Source of the DNA: Planctomycetaceae bacterium
GTDB lineage: Bacteria > Planctomycetota > Planctomycetia > Planctomycetales > Planctomycetaceae
NCBI GenBank assembly: GCA_003503535.1
Contig: DOCI01000308.1
Coordinates: forward strand, 50,665-61,799
Direction: 5' to 3'
Length of the DNA: 11,135 nt
Positions within the stretch are counted from its first letter, which is position 1, and every line of letters begins with the position of its first letter. Of this stretch, positions 1 to 8,782 are shown one piece after another. A program made the position numbers and the translations under genes. The notes under the pieces were generated by a model. The model did not search any database and was not told where the DNA came from. It was given only the letters and a program-made list of their open reading frames with translations.

Positions 1-1384
1 GCCAGATCGTATCTTTCATCCCCTCAACCAGGGTTTTCCCGACGGACTTGGCGGACTCGTAACGACCGGTTGCAGTGCTGTATGAACTTTGATATCCACC
101 CCATGTGGACTGCAGGTCACCCGATTTTTTTAACGCTCTGTCCCAGGGGTCTGAATGCACAACCCGCCAGGCATTGGCGGTTCCAATTGTGGAAAGTGCC
201 AGACCAGTTAACAAAGTTGCTGCAGTAATCGCGGCCCACGGTTTTTTGCGACGAATTTCGCGAGCTCTCGCGATTTCTGGCGGCAACAGGTTTGTTCCCA
301 TTCGGGAAAGCCCCATCGCCTGAATGGCCAGACCGTAAGCGACCGTGAACGACATGATGTTCTCTTTGAACAGCTGTGCTTCCAGAACCGATGTTCCCGC
401 CAACTGTTTGAACTCCTCGGCTCGCTCAACCGGCAGTTCCAGGTTCTGCTCCAGGAACTTCTGCAACCCAGCCATGCGGAAACCATTACCACACCCGATC
501 ACCTTTTTGATTTCCGCACCCTGAGAAACACTACTGAAATACCCCAGAGAGCGTTGCACTTCAGAAAGATAATCGTTGAAGACGGGTTTCAATGCCTGGA
601 ACACCGCTTTGGGATCCGGTGATTTTGTCGCATTGCACTTGAGATGCTCAGCTTTGGCGAATGTCAGCTTCATCTCCTTCGTCAGTGCACGCGTGAAGTG
701 ATTACCGCCAATGGGGATATTGCGAATCCAGATTTTCGCGCCATCGGTCACCATGATCGTCGATTGATCGGACCCCATATCGAGCACGGCTGTTTGTTCT
801 TCTTGGACAGGTGCCCCTTCGCCATCCGGACGAATGGAAAGTCGATCGTAAGCCAGGAAACTGTACAGCGCAACCGGAGCGATCTGCATCAACTCGATTT
901 CGACTTTGTTCGTCTGAAACGGGTGCAACTGATGCATCACCTGATCACGCTTCATCGCGAAAATTCCGACTTCGGAATCAATCACAAATCCACCTGCTTC
1001 TTCACCGCCTCCCATCTGCTGGAAATCCCAGATGACATCCTCAAGTGGGAAGGGAATCTGCTGCTTGGCTTCGTACTTGACGATCTCCTTCACCTTACCG
1101 GCTTCAACAGGCGGCAACTGAATGAATCGAGCCAGTGAAGACTGCGCAGGCAAGCCGATGGCGACAATGTCGTCTTGAACTTTGTTGCGAGAGAGAAACT
1201 TCGTGATCGCTTCCGCAATCAGTTCATCAGGAATCGCGTCTGGCTGACTGAGAATTTTCGCATGAGGAATGTAGTCAAACCCAACCGCCACCACCTGATG
1301 AGCAGCCTCTGCATAGCGGAGTTTGAGCGCCTTCAGGCCAGCTTGCCCGATTTCAATTCCCCAAACTGATTTAGATTCCGGCAT
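1..1384 (-). CDS. pilM: Type IV pilus assembly protein PilM with C-terminal PilN-like extension (3' end cut by window)
   Basis: Actin-like ATPase of the type IV pilus inner-membrane platform. PilM is cytoplasmic and binds the N-terminal tail of PilN. The visible 461 codons start at ATG 1384, with GAGGA five bases upstream, and stay open to the window edge. Actin-fold signatures are visible: the first phosphate loop near residues 8-20 ([14 protein letters not shown]), the second near 200-209 ([10 protein letters not shown]) and the adenosine-type motif near 295-301 (VIGCGNG). An ordinary PilM ends after about 350 residues. Here residues 364-368 read TNLLP, followed by a basic stretch (RAREIRRKK) and a hydrophobic helix at about 383-402, after which the chain continues. 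That is the layout of the start of PilN, so I infer a PilM-PilN fusion or a PilM carrying its own PilN-like anchor. The gene lies downstream of thiE across a 431-bp gap, so it probably has its own promoter. Confidence in the PilM domain is high; the fusion reading is inferred. Confidence 0.9.
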   Translation of the reverse strand, partial: MPESKSVWGIEIGQAGLKALKLRYAEAAHQVVAVGFDYIPHAKILSQPDAIPDELIAEAITKFLSRNKVQDDIVAIGLPAQSSLARFIQLPPVEAGKVKEIVKYEAKQQIPFPLEDVIWDFQQMGGGEEAGGFVIDSEVGIFAMKRDQVMHQLHPFQTNKVEIELMQIAPVALYSFLAYDRLSIRPDGEGAPVQEEQTAVLDMGSDQSTIMVTDGAKIWIRNIPIGGNHFTRALTKEMKLTFAKAEHLKCNATKSPDPKAVFQALKPVFNDYLSEVQRSLGYFSSVSQGAEIKKVIGCGNGFRMAGLQKFLEQNLELPVERAEEFKQLAGTSVLEAQLFKENIMSFTVAYGLAIQAMGLSRMGTNLLPPEIARAREIRRKKPWAAITAATLLTGLALSTIGTANAWRVVHSDPWDRALKKSGDLQSTWGGYQSSYSTATGRYESAKSVGKTLVEGMKDTIW

Positions 1385-1815
1385 GATCGTCCTCATCTTG
1401 ATGTGTCGAAACGAAATTCATCAACTCAAGTGATGCAATTCCGAATGAACTCTTTTTCAGGCAACTCATAAATGCAGGTGCCATGAAATGATTATATTTT
1501 AATTGTAATGAGCCCGTACGTGAATCTCTGTACGAATTATGGATTTCAAATTTAAGTCGATTTCAAGAAGTCGAATTGCTGAACGCAGGAATGGAAAACC
1601 AGTTTCGACTTCTCAACCCGAGACAAGGTCTTCCCGAATTATACGCTGCTCGCAACGGTTCGTAAATAAAATAAGCCAATACAAATGGTTGAAAAACAGG
1701 ATCGACACCTATGAACGGAATAACAGACGATTCCTGAGAAACCGGTATTCGAGGTTTTCGGCGCTTATTGATTATAACCCGTATCAACCTCCCGAAATTC
1801 AGCCTCAGATTATCT
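1385..1815. other. Intergenic region between thiE and pilM (431 bp)
   Basis: AT-rich stretch without a credible gene. The open frames that cross it run antisense into thiE or lack a ribosome binding site and recognisable protein features. On the minus strand a perfect TATAAT lies at 1496-1491, about 107 bp before the pilM start, but I see no matching -35 hexamer at 16-18 bp. It is the only promoter-like word I would point to. No clear terminator for thiE is visible: near 1740-1760 there is only a 5-bp AAACC/GGTTT arm pair. Confidence 0.5.
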
Positions 1816-2916
1816 TTAGACGCGATTTTCTTCCCGATTGTTCCCGCAAGAAAGAATATTTTTCATTTCCTGGATTACTCGTCCCATCTGCTGCGATTGA
1901 CTGATCGCCTGGCATACTGCAATTCGAGAGATGCCTGCCCGAGTGACTTCCTCGACATTCTCCAGTCCAATTCCCCCAATTGCAAAGACGGGAATCGAAA
2001 TTTCAGCCGCCATTTGCCTGAGAAATTCCAGCCCCGCAAACTCAGTGAAGGTTTTCGTTCCCGAATGAAACGCCGGCCCTGCTCCCACATAATCGGCTCC
2101 CGCAGCAACTGCTTCCCGAGCCTGTTCCATATTGTGTGTCGAAATCCCAATCAACTTTTGCGGCCCGAGTAACTTGCGGACATCTGCACAGGAAAGTTCT
2201 TCCTGACCGACATGCACTCCATCGGCATCGCACAGCAAAGCGATATCTGGTCGATCATTAATTATCAGCAGCGTCGACGAATGACGGGTGGCGTCCCGTA
2301 ACCAGCGTGCCCGGGCGAGCAGTTCCCGATCATCGAGTTCTTTTTCCCGCAACTGAATCACATCCACTCCCAAAGTGATCACCTGCTCAGATGTCGTCTG
2401 CCAGTTTAATGCACACGTTTTTTCAGTCAACAGAAAGTAGACACTCGCCTGACCGATTCGAGCTTTCCGCTGATTCTCCAGCAGCAGTTCCTGTTCAATG
2501 CCATAAAATCGATAGCGAAGTTGCTTAAAGCCACGAGCCGCAGCTGTGGAGATCAACTTGGAATACTCTTCCAATGTCCGTAACGATTCTTCCACACGTT
2601 TACAGTTCGCCGCAACCACATCCAGTAGAGATGCTCTCACATTTTCAGCAGCCGTACTAATAGCCGTCCCGACATCACCCGCCGTATCCCGATTCTGCAG
2701 CTGCTGCTCTGGATCAAGCTCCTTCCAGTAATTACGAAAATCATGCCGGAGTTGTTTGAGAGCCGAGCTGAGAGATTCCTCATTACGATGAAACCGGACA
2801 TAATCCTCAATAATCCGCAACCCTTCCCGACACCGATTCGCCGCAGCATCCAGAATCCGATAAACAGAACGGGATTCCAGAGTAGATAGGTTTTGAGAGG
2901 GAGAATCATCCGTCAT
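1816..2916 (-). CDS. thiE: Thiamine phosphate synthase ThiE with N-terminal ThiD2-like domain
   Basis: Joins hydroxymethylpyrimidine diphosphate and thiazole phosphate to make thiamine phosphate in the cytoplasm. The 366-residue protein is far longer than plain ThiE (about 210). Residues 158-355 are the TIM-barrel ThiE domain, with QLREK at 188-192, NDRPD at 220-224, DGVHVGQEE at 232-240, STH at 259-261, GAGP at 278-281, TK at 287-288 and AIGGI at 312-316. Residues 17-148 are helical and carry the YRILDAAANRCREGLR signature of the ThiD2 family. ThiD2 is a monofunctional HMP-phosphate kinase found fused to ThiE in several phyla, so the protein may carry out two consecutive steps. The ATG at 2916 has no Shine-Dalgarno match (TTTTCTTCT precedes it) and there is no internal Met before the first domain. 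No TPP-riboswitch core is visible upstream. The gene stands alone, with no other thiamine genes in the window. Confidence 0.93.
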   Translation of the reverse strand: MTDDSPSQNLSTLESRSVYRILDAAANRCREGLRIIEDYVRFHRNEESLSSALKQLRHDFRNYWKELDPEQQLQNRDTAGDVGTAISTAAENVRASLLDVVAANCKRVEESLRTLEEYSKLISTAAARGFKQLRYRFYGIEQELLLENQRKARIGQASVYFLLTEKTCALNWQTTSEQVITLGVDVIQLREKELDDRELLARARWLRDATRHSSTLLIINDRPDIALLCDADGVHVGQEELSCADVRKLLGPQKLIGISTHNMEQAREAVAAGADYVGAGPAFHSGTKTFTEFAGLEFLRQMAAEISIPVFAIGGIGLENVEEVTRAGISRIAVCQAISQSQQMGRVIQEMKNILSCGNNREENRV

Positions 2917-2938
2917 AGAAGAAAATTACCATGTTGAT

Positions 2939-2964
2939 CAGCAGATTTTAGGAATTTCCTGCTG
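2939..2964. other. Nested inverted repeat in the thiE leader
   Basis: CAGCAG (2939-2944) pairs with CTGCTG (2959-2964). Inside lies a second palindrome, AGGAATTTCCT (2950-2960), which shares two bases with the right arm. It sits 23 bp upstream of the thiE start. On the minus strand it lies between a possible -10 word (GATAAT, 2976-2971) and the ATG. It could be an operator or a leader hairpin; function unknown. Confidence 0.35.
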
Positions 2965-3057
2965 TAGTGTATTATCTGCCGCTTATTGACATTTGACGAG
3001 CGCCACTGCTGGCTTACTCTGCAAACTACAAAAACGATATTAAGTGAAAGCTAACAA

Positions 3058-3093
3058 AATCTGCGTTTATCTGCGTCTATCTGCGGTTCAAAA
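3058..3093 (+). repeat. 36-bp triple-unit repeat, copy A
   Basis: Three ATCTGCG units spaced exactly 10 bp apart, followed by GTTCAAAA. It lies 22 bp past the esterase stop codon and about 140 bp upstream of thiE. It matches copy C at 27 of 36 positions. All three units carry C at the sixth base, where copies B and C carry T. Confidence 0.85.
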
Positions 3094-3115
3094 CTCTTTC
3101 CCAATAATCCTCTTA

Positions 3116-4045
3116 CTACCCTTTCCGGGCAGCCGCGAAGTTCTTCTCGTGAAACTTCATGATCTCCAATCCCCGCTTCTCATAAATGACTTTCGCGCTG
3201 TGCGGAGCTTCAGGGACGATCACTTTCGAATAGGGAATCTTGAGGGAATCGAGAAATTCCATGTAGGCCAGATTGTTCTCGTAATTGAAACCTTTTGTGC
3301 CGACGTGAATCAGAATGTTCAACTGCGGCTCTGGCGATTTCGCATATTGCCGGGCCAGATCCCACGTATTGTAGCCGGGCGTGAAGCGCAAATTCGGATT
3401 CTCGTAGCCATCGTTTTCGCTGATTTTCTTCTCGGTTTCATATCCGCCGCCACCCGGTGCAGCGGAGATAAACAACTCGGGATGCCTGAACATGATGCGA
3501 GCGGTGCCGCGACCCCCTTGCGAAAACCCTTCCAGTCCCCGCCCTTCTCTTTTGGCAATCGTGCGATACTTGCCATCGATATGCGGAATCAATTCCTGGA
3601 TGAACACATCCTCGCCCATCGCCTGTTCGCGATCCGGCATGTTGTAATGACTGACAGGACCGCCATTGACGAACACATAAATCATCGGAGCGACTTTCCC
3701 GGAACTGATCTGCTCATCAATCAGAGGCACCAACCCAATACTCTTCAGTTCACTCCCCGGTCGTCCTCCGTGCAAATAGTAAACGACTGGAAAACGCTCT
3801 CCTGACTGTTGAGATTCGCTGTAAGCTTCCGGCAGGTAAATACAATAGCCAACTTCCCGTTTCATAGACGGGCTAACGAACGTCGCATGTTCAAGTCGAT
3901 CCGATTTGAAGCGTTCGGGCAGGGGATTCACCCATTGGAATGCCTGAGCAGCCGGCTTCTTCTTTTGCTGCGCCTCGCAATTCTGAGCACACAAACCAAC
4001 AATCAACACGATCAGTGTTGTCAGACTCAATTTAGACCATTTCAT
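3116..4045 (-). CDS. Secreted alpha/beta-hydrolase, esterase family (Esterase D/feruloyl-esterase type)
   Basis: Predicted exported serine hydrolase of 309 residues; substrate unknown. I chose ATG 4045 rather than an ATG 63 bp upstream because a Sec signal peptide starts here: MKWSK, then a hydrophobic core, then CEA before QQKKK as a likely cleavage point near residue 25. The longer start would put 21 extra residues before the signal and would read through repeat B. Within the domain, YYLHGG (residues 89-94) fits the oxyanion-hole strand. GFSQGG (173-178) is the nucleophile elbow with Ser175, and PHS near 281-283 carries the likely catalytic His282. The usual acid position after the late strand reads GTKGFNYENN, with no obvious Asp. 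The family is often found in polysaccharide or ester degradation. The gene stands alone on the minus strand, flanked by repeats A and B and divergent from the NTPase gene. Confidence 0.82.
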   Translation of the reverse strand: MKWSKLSLTTLIVLIVGLCAQNCEAQQKKKPAAQAFQWVNPLPERFKSDRLEHATFVSPSMKREVGYCIYLPEAYSESQQSGERFPVVYYLHGGRPGSELKSIGLVPLIDEQISSGKVAPMIYVFVNGGPVSHYNMPDREQAMGEDVFIQELIPHIDGKYRTIAKREGRGLEGFSQGGRGTARIMFRHPELFISAAPGGGGYETEKKISENDGYENPNLRFTPGYNTWDLARQYAKSPEPQLNILIHVGTKGFNYENNLAYMEFLDSLKIPYSKVIVPEAPHSAKVIYEKRGLEIMKFHEKNFAAARKG

Positions 4046-4074
4046 AGTTGCCACCCTGGCTTCATTGTAAGATC

Positions 4075-4110
4075 CATCCGTGTAAATCTGTATCCATCCA
4101 TGGTTCAAAA
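4075..4110 (+). repeat. 36-bp triple-unit repeat, copy B
   Basis: ATCCGTG, ATCTGTA and ATCCATG units at 10-bp spacing, followed by GTTCAAAA. It matches copy C at 32 of 36 positions. It lies only 29 bp upstream of the esterase start codon, so it falls in that gene's leader or promoter, in antisense orientation to the gene. Confidence 0.85.
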
Positions 4111-4213
4111 TTACCTGCCAACGATCATCGTAAGTTTCCCATAACTCACTCGGCTTAACAATCCCGACTGTGGAATTCAGTCAGATCACTCAGCGTTTAT
4201 TCTTCCACCAAGG

Positions 4214-4242
4214 TTGCCTGTCTCGCCTCATTTCACAATACT
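4214..4242 (+). promoter_or_regulatory. Possible promoter of the membrane NTPase gene
   Basis: TTGCCT (4214-4219) and AATACT (4237-4242) are separated by 17 bp. Each matches the sigma-70 consensus at four of six positions. The site is 92 bp upstream of the start codon in the divergent intergenic region. Weak, sequence-only evidence. Confidence 0.22.
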
Positions 4243-4334
4243 GAAGGCAGAAAAGAACGTCAAAAAATACAGGAGACCTGAGCAGGTGGTTTCTGCTCTG
4301 GGAGACGGATTATTCCCCATCAGGATTCGGATTC

Positions 4335-5825
<1,491 letters not shown>

Positions 5826-5831
5826 CTGTAG

Positions 5832-5848
5832 GTCAGGCTGTGCCTGAC
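5832..5848 (+). terminator. Hairpin just after the NTPase gene
   Basis: GTCAGGC (5832-5838) pairs perfectly with GCCTGAC (5842-5848) across a TGT loop, starting 7 bases after the TAG. No T-run follows (GAAATAAGG), so it is not a canonical intrinsic terminator. It may protect the mRNA 3' end or be a dispersed hairpin element. Confidence 0.45.
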
Positions 5849-5868
5849 GAAATAAGGGTGGAATTACA

Positions 5869-5885
5869 AAATACGGATCGTATTT
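5869..5885. promoter_or_regulatory. 17-bp palindrome upstream of the isomerase gene
   Basis: AAATACG (5869-5875), GAT spacer, CGTATTT (5879-5885): a perfect 7-3-7 inverted repeat. It lies 95 bp before the start at 5981 and 20 bp before repeat C. It is low in GC for a terminator, so an operator is the more natural reading. Binding protein unknown. Confidence 0.3.
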
Positions 5886-5905
5886 ATTCTCATGAACAAA
5901 TCAAT

Positions 5906-5941
5906 CATCCGTGAATATCTGTGTCCATCCGTGGTTCAAAA
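5906..5941 (+). repeat. 36-bp triple-unit repeat, copy C
   Basis: ATCCGTG, ATCTGTG and ATCCGTG units at 10-bp spacing, followed by GTTCAAAA. It lies 39 bp upstream of the isomerase start, in the same orientation as that gene. It overlaps an upstream in-frame ATG (5921), which therefore is unlikely to be the real start. Confidence 0.85.
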
Positions 5942-5980
5942 AACACAACGCTTCATCATTCTCTACCAAGGCGGACATCC

Positions 5981-6949
5981 ATGAGCAGTTTCAATCGTCG
6001 ACACTTTCTGTCAACCTCAGCCGCTTCGCTGGCTGGAGCATCCTTTTTAAGTGGTGCCAGTGGAACTGCAGTTTCTTATGGAAAAGAGTTATCCAGCGAC
6101 GTGACTAAAAAATTCCGCTACTGCTTCAACACCAGCTGTGTCCGTAAATCCAAGCTGCCACTGCCAGAGTTAGTCGAACTGGTTTCCTCGGCTGGATACG
6201 ATGGCATAGAACCCTGGATTGGTGAAATTGAAACCTTCCAGAAGTCTGGTGGAAATCTCAAAGATTTGCGCAGGCAACTCGATGATTGTGGCCTGCAGGT
6301 CGAATCAGCAATCGGCTTTCCCAACTGGGGTGTCGATGATGAAGAGAAACGGGCTGGTGCATTCGAGCAGGCAAAACGGGAAATGGATCTGGTCCACTCG
6401 CTCGGCGGCAAACGTATCGCCGCTCCACCTGCTGGGATTAATGGCAACAATTCTAATGTAATTGACCTGAATCTTCTTGCTCAACGCTATTCCGACCTGC
6501 TCGACCTGGGCGTTTCGATGGAAGTGATTCCACAGCTGGAAATCTGGGGATCTGCCAAAAACCTCTCGCACATAGCACAAGCCGCTTATGTGGCGGTGGC
6601 AGCCAACCATCCCCGAGCCGCGATTCTTCCAGATGTTTATCACCTCTACCGCGGTGGATCCGACTTCCATGGGCTCCGATTACTTTCCGGTGAAGCCATT
6701 AACATTTTCCATATGAACGATTACCCATCGTCACCACCTCGTGAAGAAACTCGCGATTCCGATCGCGTTTATCCGGGTGACGGCGTCGCTCCACTCGATT
6801 TGATTCTGCAATCCCTCAACAGCATCGGCTTCAAAGGAGTGCTCTCGCTGGAACTCTTCAACGACACCTATTATCAGCAACCCCCAGCAGAAGTGATTGC
6901 CACAGGTCTGAAAAAGATGAAAGCCTCGGTCGCGAAGGCCTTGGCTTAA
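5981..6949 (+). CDS. Tat-exported sugar phosphate isomerase/epimerase-like TIM-barrel protein
   Basis: 322-residue protein of the xylose-isomerase-like/AP endonuclease 2 TIM-barrel superfamily, probably acting on a sugar outside the cytoplasm. ATG 5981 is preceded by AAGGCGG and begins a twin-arginine signal: [13 protein letters not shown] at residues 4-16 (Arg6-Arg7), then a mild hydrophobic stretch to about residue 30. The barrel starts near residue 44 ([10 protein letters not shown]). Likely metal ligands follow the family pattern: Glu187 (QLEIWG), Asp218 with His221 (LPDVYH), His244 (IFHMND) and Glu291 (LSLELF). A conserved RVYPGDG loop is at 262-268. Such Tat-exported isomerase-like proteins are very common in planctomycetes, but their substrates are mostly unknown, so no reaction is assigned. 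A hairpin and repeat C separate it from the NTPase gene, so it is probably its own transcription unit. It is convergent with the WD40 gene. Confidence 0.85.
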   Translation: MSSFNRRHFLSTSAASLAGASFLSGASGTAVSYGKELSSDVTKKFRYCFNTSCVRKSKLPLPELVELVSSAGYDGIEPWIGEIETFQKSGGNLKDLRRQLDDCGLQVESAIGFPNWGVDDEEKRAGAFEQAKREMDLVHSLGGKRIAAPPAGINGNNSNVIDLNLLAQRYSDLLDLGVSMEVIPQLEIWGSAKNLSHIAQAAYVAVAANHPRAAILPDVYHLYRGGSDFHGLRLLSGEAINIFHMNDYPSSPPREETRDSDRVYPGDGVAPLDLILQSLNSIGFKGVLSLELFNDTYYQQPPAEVIATGLKKMKASVAKALA

Positions 6950-7002
6950 CAACATCTGCAAGCACGAATCGCAAGCGAGTAAACTCGGTTTTCTCAGGCG
7001 AG

Positions 7003-7028
7003 CCGTGCCAGTAATGGCACGGGTGTTT
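7003..7028 (+). terminator. Likely terminator of the isomerase gene
   Basis: CCGTGCCA (7003-7010) pairs perfectly with TGGCACGG (7015-7022) across a GTAA loop and is followed by GTGTTTTC. It lies 53 bp past the stop codon at 6949. The strong 8-bp stem and short T-run suit intrinsic termination, although the tract is modest. A smaller CGAG/CTCG hairpin with GTTTTC after it (6976-6992) lies between. Confidence 0.5.
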
Positions 7029-7072
7029 TCATGATCATTGTGCAAAACAAGCCTAATGTGGTCCGGACGTAC

Positions 7073-7092
7073 CCGAGCCATGTCTGGCTCGG
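7073..7092. repeat. Second 8-4-8 hairpin, covarying with the one at 7003
   Basis: CCGAGCCA (7073-7080), TGTC loop, TGGCTCGG (7085-7092). It has the same architecture as the hairpin at 7003-7022, but the fourth stem pair is A-T instead of T-A, so both arms changed together. On the minus strand it begins five bases after the WD40 stop codon. No T-run follows on that strand. Confidence 0.5.
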
Positions 7093-7097
7093 CTCTC

Positions 7098-8132
7098 CTA
7101 TTTCAAAAACGCAGCCAGATCCCAGATAACAGTCGTTTCATCCTGACTCCCCGTGGCCAGAAATTTGCCATCTGAGGAAACCGCGACCGCTGTAATTTTT
7201 CCGGCATGCGGTTCTGACTTGATGAGCACTTCACCCGTCGAAAGCGTCCAGCCAATCAACTCGTTCTTCTCTTTGTATCGCCCTCCACTCCCGCTGAAAA
7301 TGACATCCTGATTGGGAACCGATGTGATGCAATTGACCGGGCGGGCGTGCTGTTTGAAGATGCCCGTCTGTAATCCGTCAGAAATAGTCGTGACAATGAT
7401 CGACTCATCGAAGGAGCCTGACAACACAGATTTGCCATCGTTTGTCGCTGCCAGCGATGCGACTGCCGATTTATGAATCACGTGCGACTTCTTTTCCCGA
7501 AATGATTCAAGATCGATTATCACCACCGAACCAGGCCGCGTGACCCGAGTTTCATCGCCAAGCCCAATTGCGGCCCATTTTAGAACAGGATCGACTGCCA
7601 GAGAGGTAATTGGCTCGTCATACTCAAGAGATTCCGCCAGACTCCAGACGTCATCGGTTAACTTCCACAAGGCGACTGTTCCATCGTCAGCGGCAGTCAA
7701 CAGTTGTTGATCGGAAAGGAATTTCGCACCGGTCACCTGACCGCGGTGATGTTTGAGTTGGGCAAGTTGCGAATAGTCTTCTGCGTTGAAGAGCGTCACT
7801 TTCTGATAATGACCTGCGGCGAGTAGTTTGCCATCCGGGGATGCAGCAATACTGGTGATATAGCCGCTCAATTTGTCGAGCTTATGCAAAATCTCTGCTA
7901 ACTCTACCGAGACAACTTGCAATTGTCCGTAAGTCCCCAGATAGAGTGATTGATTATCGACGGAAAACCGAAGAGCGGAAACGGTTCCCGTGGCCTGACT
8001 GATTGTTTTAAGAGGAGTGAGTGGCTCTGCAGCTGTGAGATAACCGACAGAGTAAAAGCAGTTCAATAGTGCCAGAAACGAGATGACAATCTGGCAGTGA
8101 TTCAGTACAGATTTCACAGGAGCATATCCCAT
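7098..8132 (-). CDS. Exported WD40-repeat beta-propeller protein
   Basis: 344-residue protein made of seven WD40-type blades, expected to fold as one closed propeller that serves as a binding platform; partner unknown. Approximate blades: 47-82, 88-124, 127-167, 171-214, 218-257, 260-304 and 308-341. The best-preserved repeats are VTGAKFLSDQQLLTAADDGTVALW (in two parts, near 133-156) and the last one, ending GSQDETTVIWDL. The N-terminus is a hydrophobic signal-like segment (VISFLALLNCFYSVGYLTAA), so the propeller is probably periplasmic. The start is uncertain. ATG 8132 has no good Shine-Dalgarno, TTG 8135 directly precedes it, and GTG 8117 would give a more typical signal (MKSVLNHCQ). Stand-alone exported propellers are common in planctomycetes, often near cytochrome or sulfatase genes, but none is here. 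It is convergent with the isomerase gene. Confidence 0.85.
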   Translation of the reverse strand: MGYAPVKSVLNHCQIVISFLALLNCFYSVGYLTAAEPLTPLKTISQATGTVSALRFSVDNQSLYLGTYGQLQVVSVELAEILHKLDKLSGYITSIAASPDGKLLAAGHYQKVTLFNAEDYSQLAQLKHHRGQVTGAKFLSDQQLLTAADDGTVALWKLTDDVWSLAESLEYDEPITSLAVDPVLKWAAIGLGDETRVTRPGSVVIIDLESFREKKSHVIHKSAVASLAATNDGKSVLSGSFDESIIVTTISDGLQTGIFKQHARPVNCITSVPNQDVIFSGSGGRYKEKNELIGWTLSTGEVLIKSEPHAGKITAVAVSSDGKFLATGSQDETTVIWDLAAFLK

Positions 8133-8230
8133 CAAGAGTTAGCTGGGCGGATATCACAGTCGAAATCCATTCTAAAGGCAGAAGCTATTATTGAACAGGT
8201 GAGAGTCTTTACGTGATCCAATCGGAATAG

Positions 8231-8264
8231 AAAAAAGCTCCCCGTAAATAATTACGGAGAGCTT
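8231..8264 (-). terminator. Intrinsic terminator of the hsp20 pair
   Basis: Read on the minus strand, a 13-base arm (8264-8252) pairs with 8247-8235 across a TTAT loop with one mismatch. It ends in GAGCTT and runs straight into T residues (plus-strand A-run 8231-8236). It lies 24 bp past the stop of the second hsp20 gene. This is the clearest terminator in the window. Confidence 0.85.
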
Positions 8265-8288
8265 CAGTTTCATGAAAAAGAGTCCGCT

Positions 8289-8702
8289 TTATTTGCCCGC
8301 GTTAATTGGAACACGGACCGGCAAAGCTGCCTTTGATTTTGGGATCGAGACAGTCAATACTCCATTTTTAACAGAGGCTGACAAAGCTGTTGAATCGACA
8401 TCTTCGGGAAGTCGGAAAACGCGTTCGTAATGCCGTTGATCAGATTCTTTATAAACCTTCTCAAAGCCTTCCGGCTGATAAAGATGAGCAGTTCCGATAA
8501 TGGTCAACACATTCTTTTCAACGGTGATCTCCGCACTCGATTCATCAATTCCCGGCATGTCGACCTGCAGCAGGAATCCGGTTTCGGTTTCCCGAATATC
8601 GGTTCGCGGGCGTGTTGCTGCCCGATGTGTTGCTTCAGGAACTTCATGTGTTGAGCAGCAACGATCAGATTGTGTGTTTGTGATTTGGGTTTGGTCTGAC
8701 AT
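8289..8702 (-). CDS. Small heat-shock protein, Hsp20/alpha-crystallin family (second gene of the pair)
   Basis: ATP-independent holdase chaperone that binds unfolding proteins and forms oligomers. 137 residues. The start is ATG 8702, not the in-frame GTG three codons upstream: AAGGAG lies eight bases before the ATG but directly abuts the GTG. The alpha-crystallin domain spans about 31-121 (RPRTDIRETETGFLLQVDMPG through KNGVLTVSIPK), with the conserved NGVLTVSIP motif at 113-121. VRV at 129-131 occupies the place of the C-terminal IxI/V oligomer-contact motif. The N-terminal arm is short and polar, with Cys15-Cys16, unlike its neighbour. It follows the other hsp20 gene by 70 bp and ends at a strong terminator, so the two are almost certainly co-transcribed. 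The two proteins differ clearly in sequence, so they may form hetero-oligomers, as E. coli IbpA/IbpB do; that is inference. Confidence 0.95.
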   Translation of the reverse strand: MSDQTQITNTQSDRCCSTHEVPEATHRAATRPRTDIRETETGFLLQVDMPGIDESSAEITVEKNVLTIIGTAHLYQPEGFEKVYKESDQRHYERVFRLPEDVDSTALSASVKNGVLTVSIPKSKAALPVRVPINAGK

Positions 8703-8710
8703 TTTTGTCA

Positions 8711-8716
8711 CTCCTT
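8711..8716 (-). promoter_or_regulatory. Ribosome binding site that decides the hsp20 start
   Basis: AAGGAG on the minus strand, eight bases before ATG 8702. The spacing excludes the overlapping GTG at 8711 as the main start. Confidence 0.75.
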
Positions 8717-8765
8717 ACAATATTGTTTTTGGTAAACAAAAAACCTAATGTTAAGTCAAACAGGC

Positions 8766-8782
8766 ATCGCGATTATCGCGAT
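8766..8782. repeat. Double ATCGCGAT motif at the end of the first hsp20 gene
   Basis: ATCGCGAT at 8766-8773 and 8775-8782, separated by one T. Each copy is itself a palindrome, so the pair is both a direct and an inverted repeat. RNA could form a 6-bp stem with an ATTAT-type loop. It spans the last codons and the TAA stop of the upstream hsp20 gene and could act as an intercistronic processing or stability element. No T-run follows. Confidence 0.4.

Noticed and set aside
644..1138. 164-residue open frame on the plus strand
   Set aside because: Lies entirely antisense to the well-supported pilM frame and has no family resemblance.
1539..1904. 121-residue open frame across the thiE-pilM gap
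   Set aside because: Runs antisense into thiE, lacks a ribosome binding site and has a composition unlike the neighbouring genes.
2917..3115. TPP riboswitch upstream of thiE
   Set aside because: Searched by eye on the minus strand for the CTGAGA and THI-box core words and found none; only a nested inverted repeat is present.
3044..3805. 253-residue open frame on the plus strand
   Set aside because: Antisense to the esterase, starts with GTG inside the repeat-A region and has no ribosome binding site or recognisable domain.
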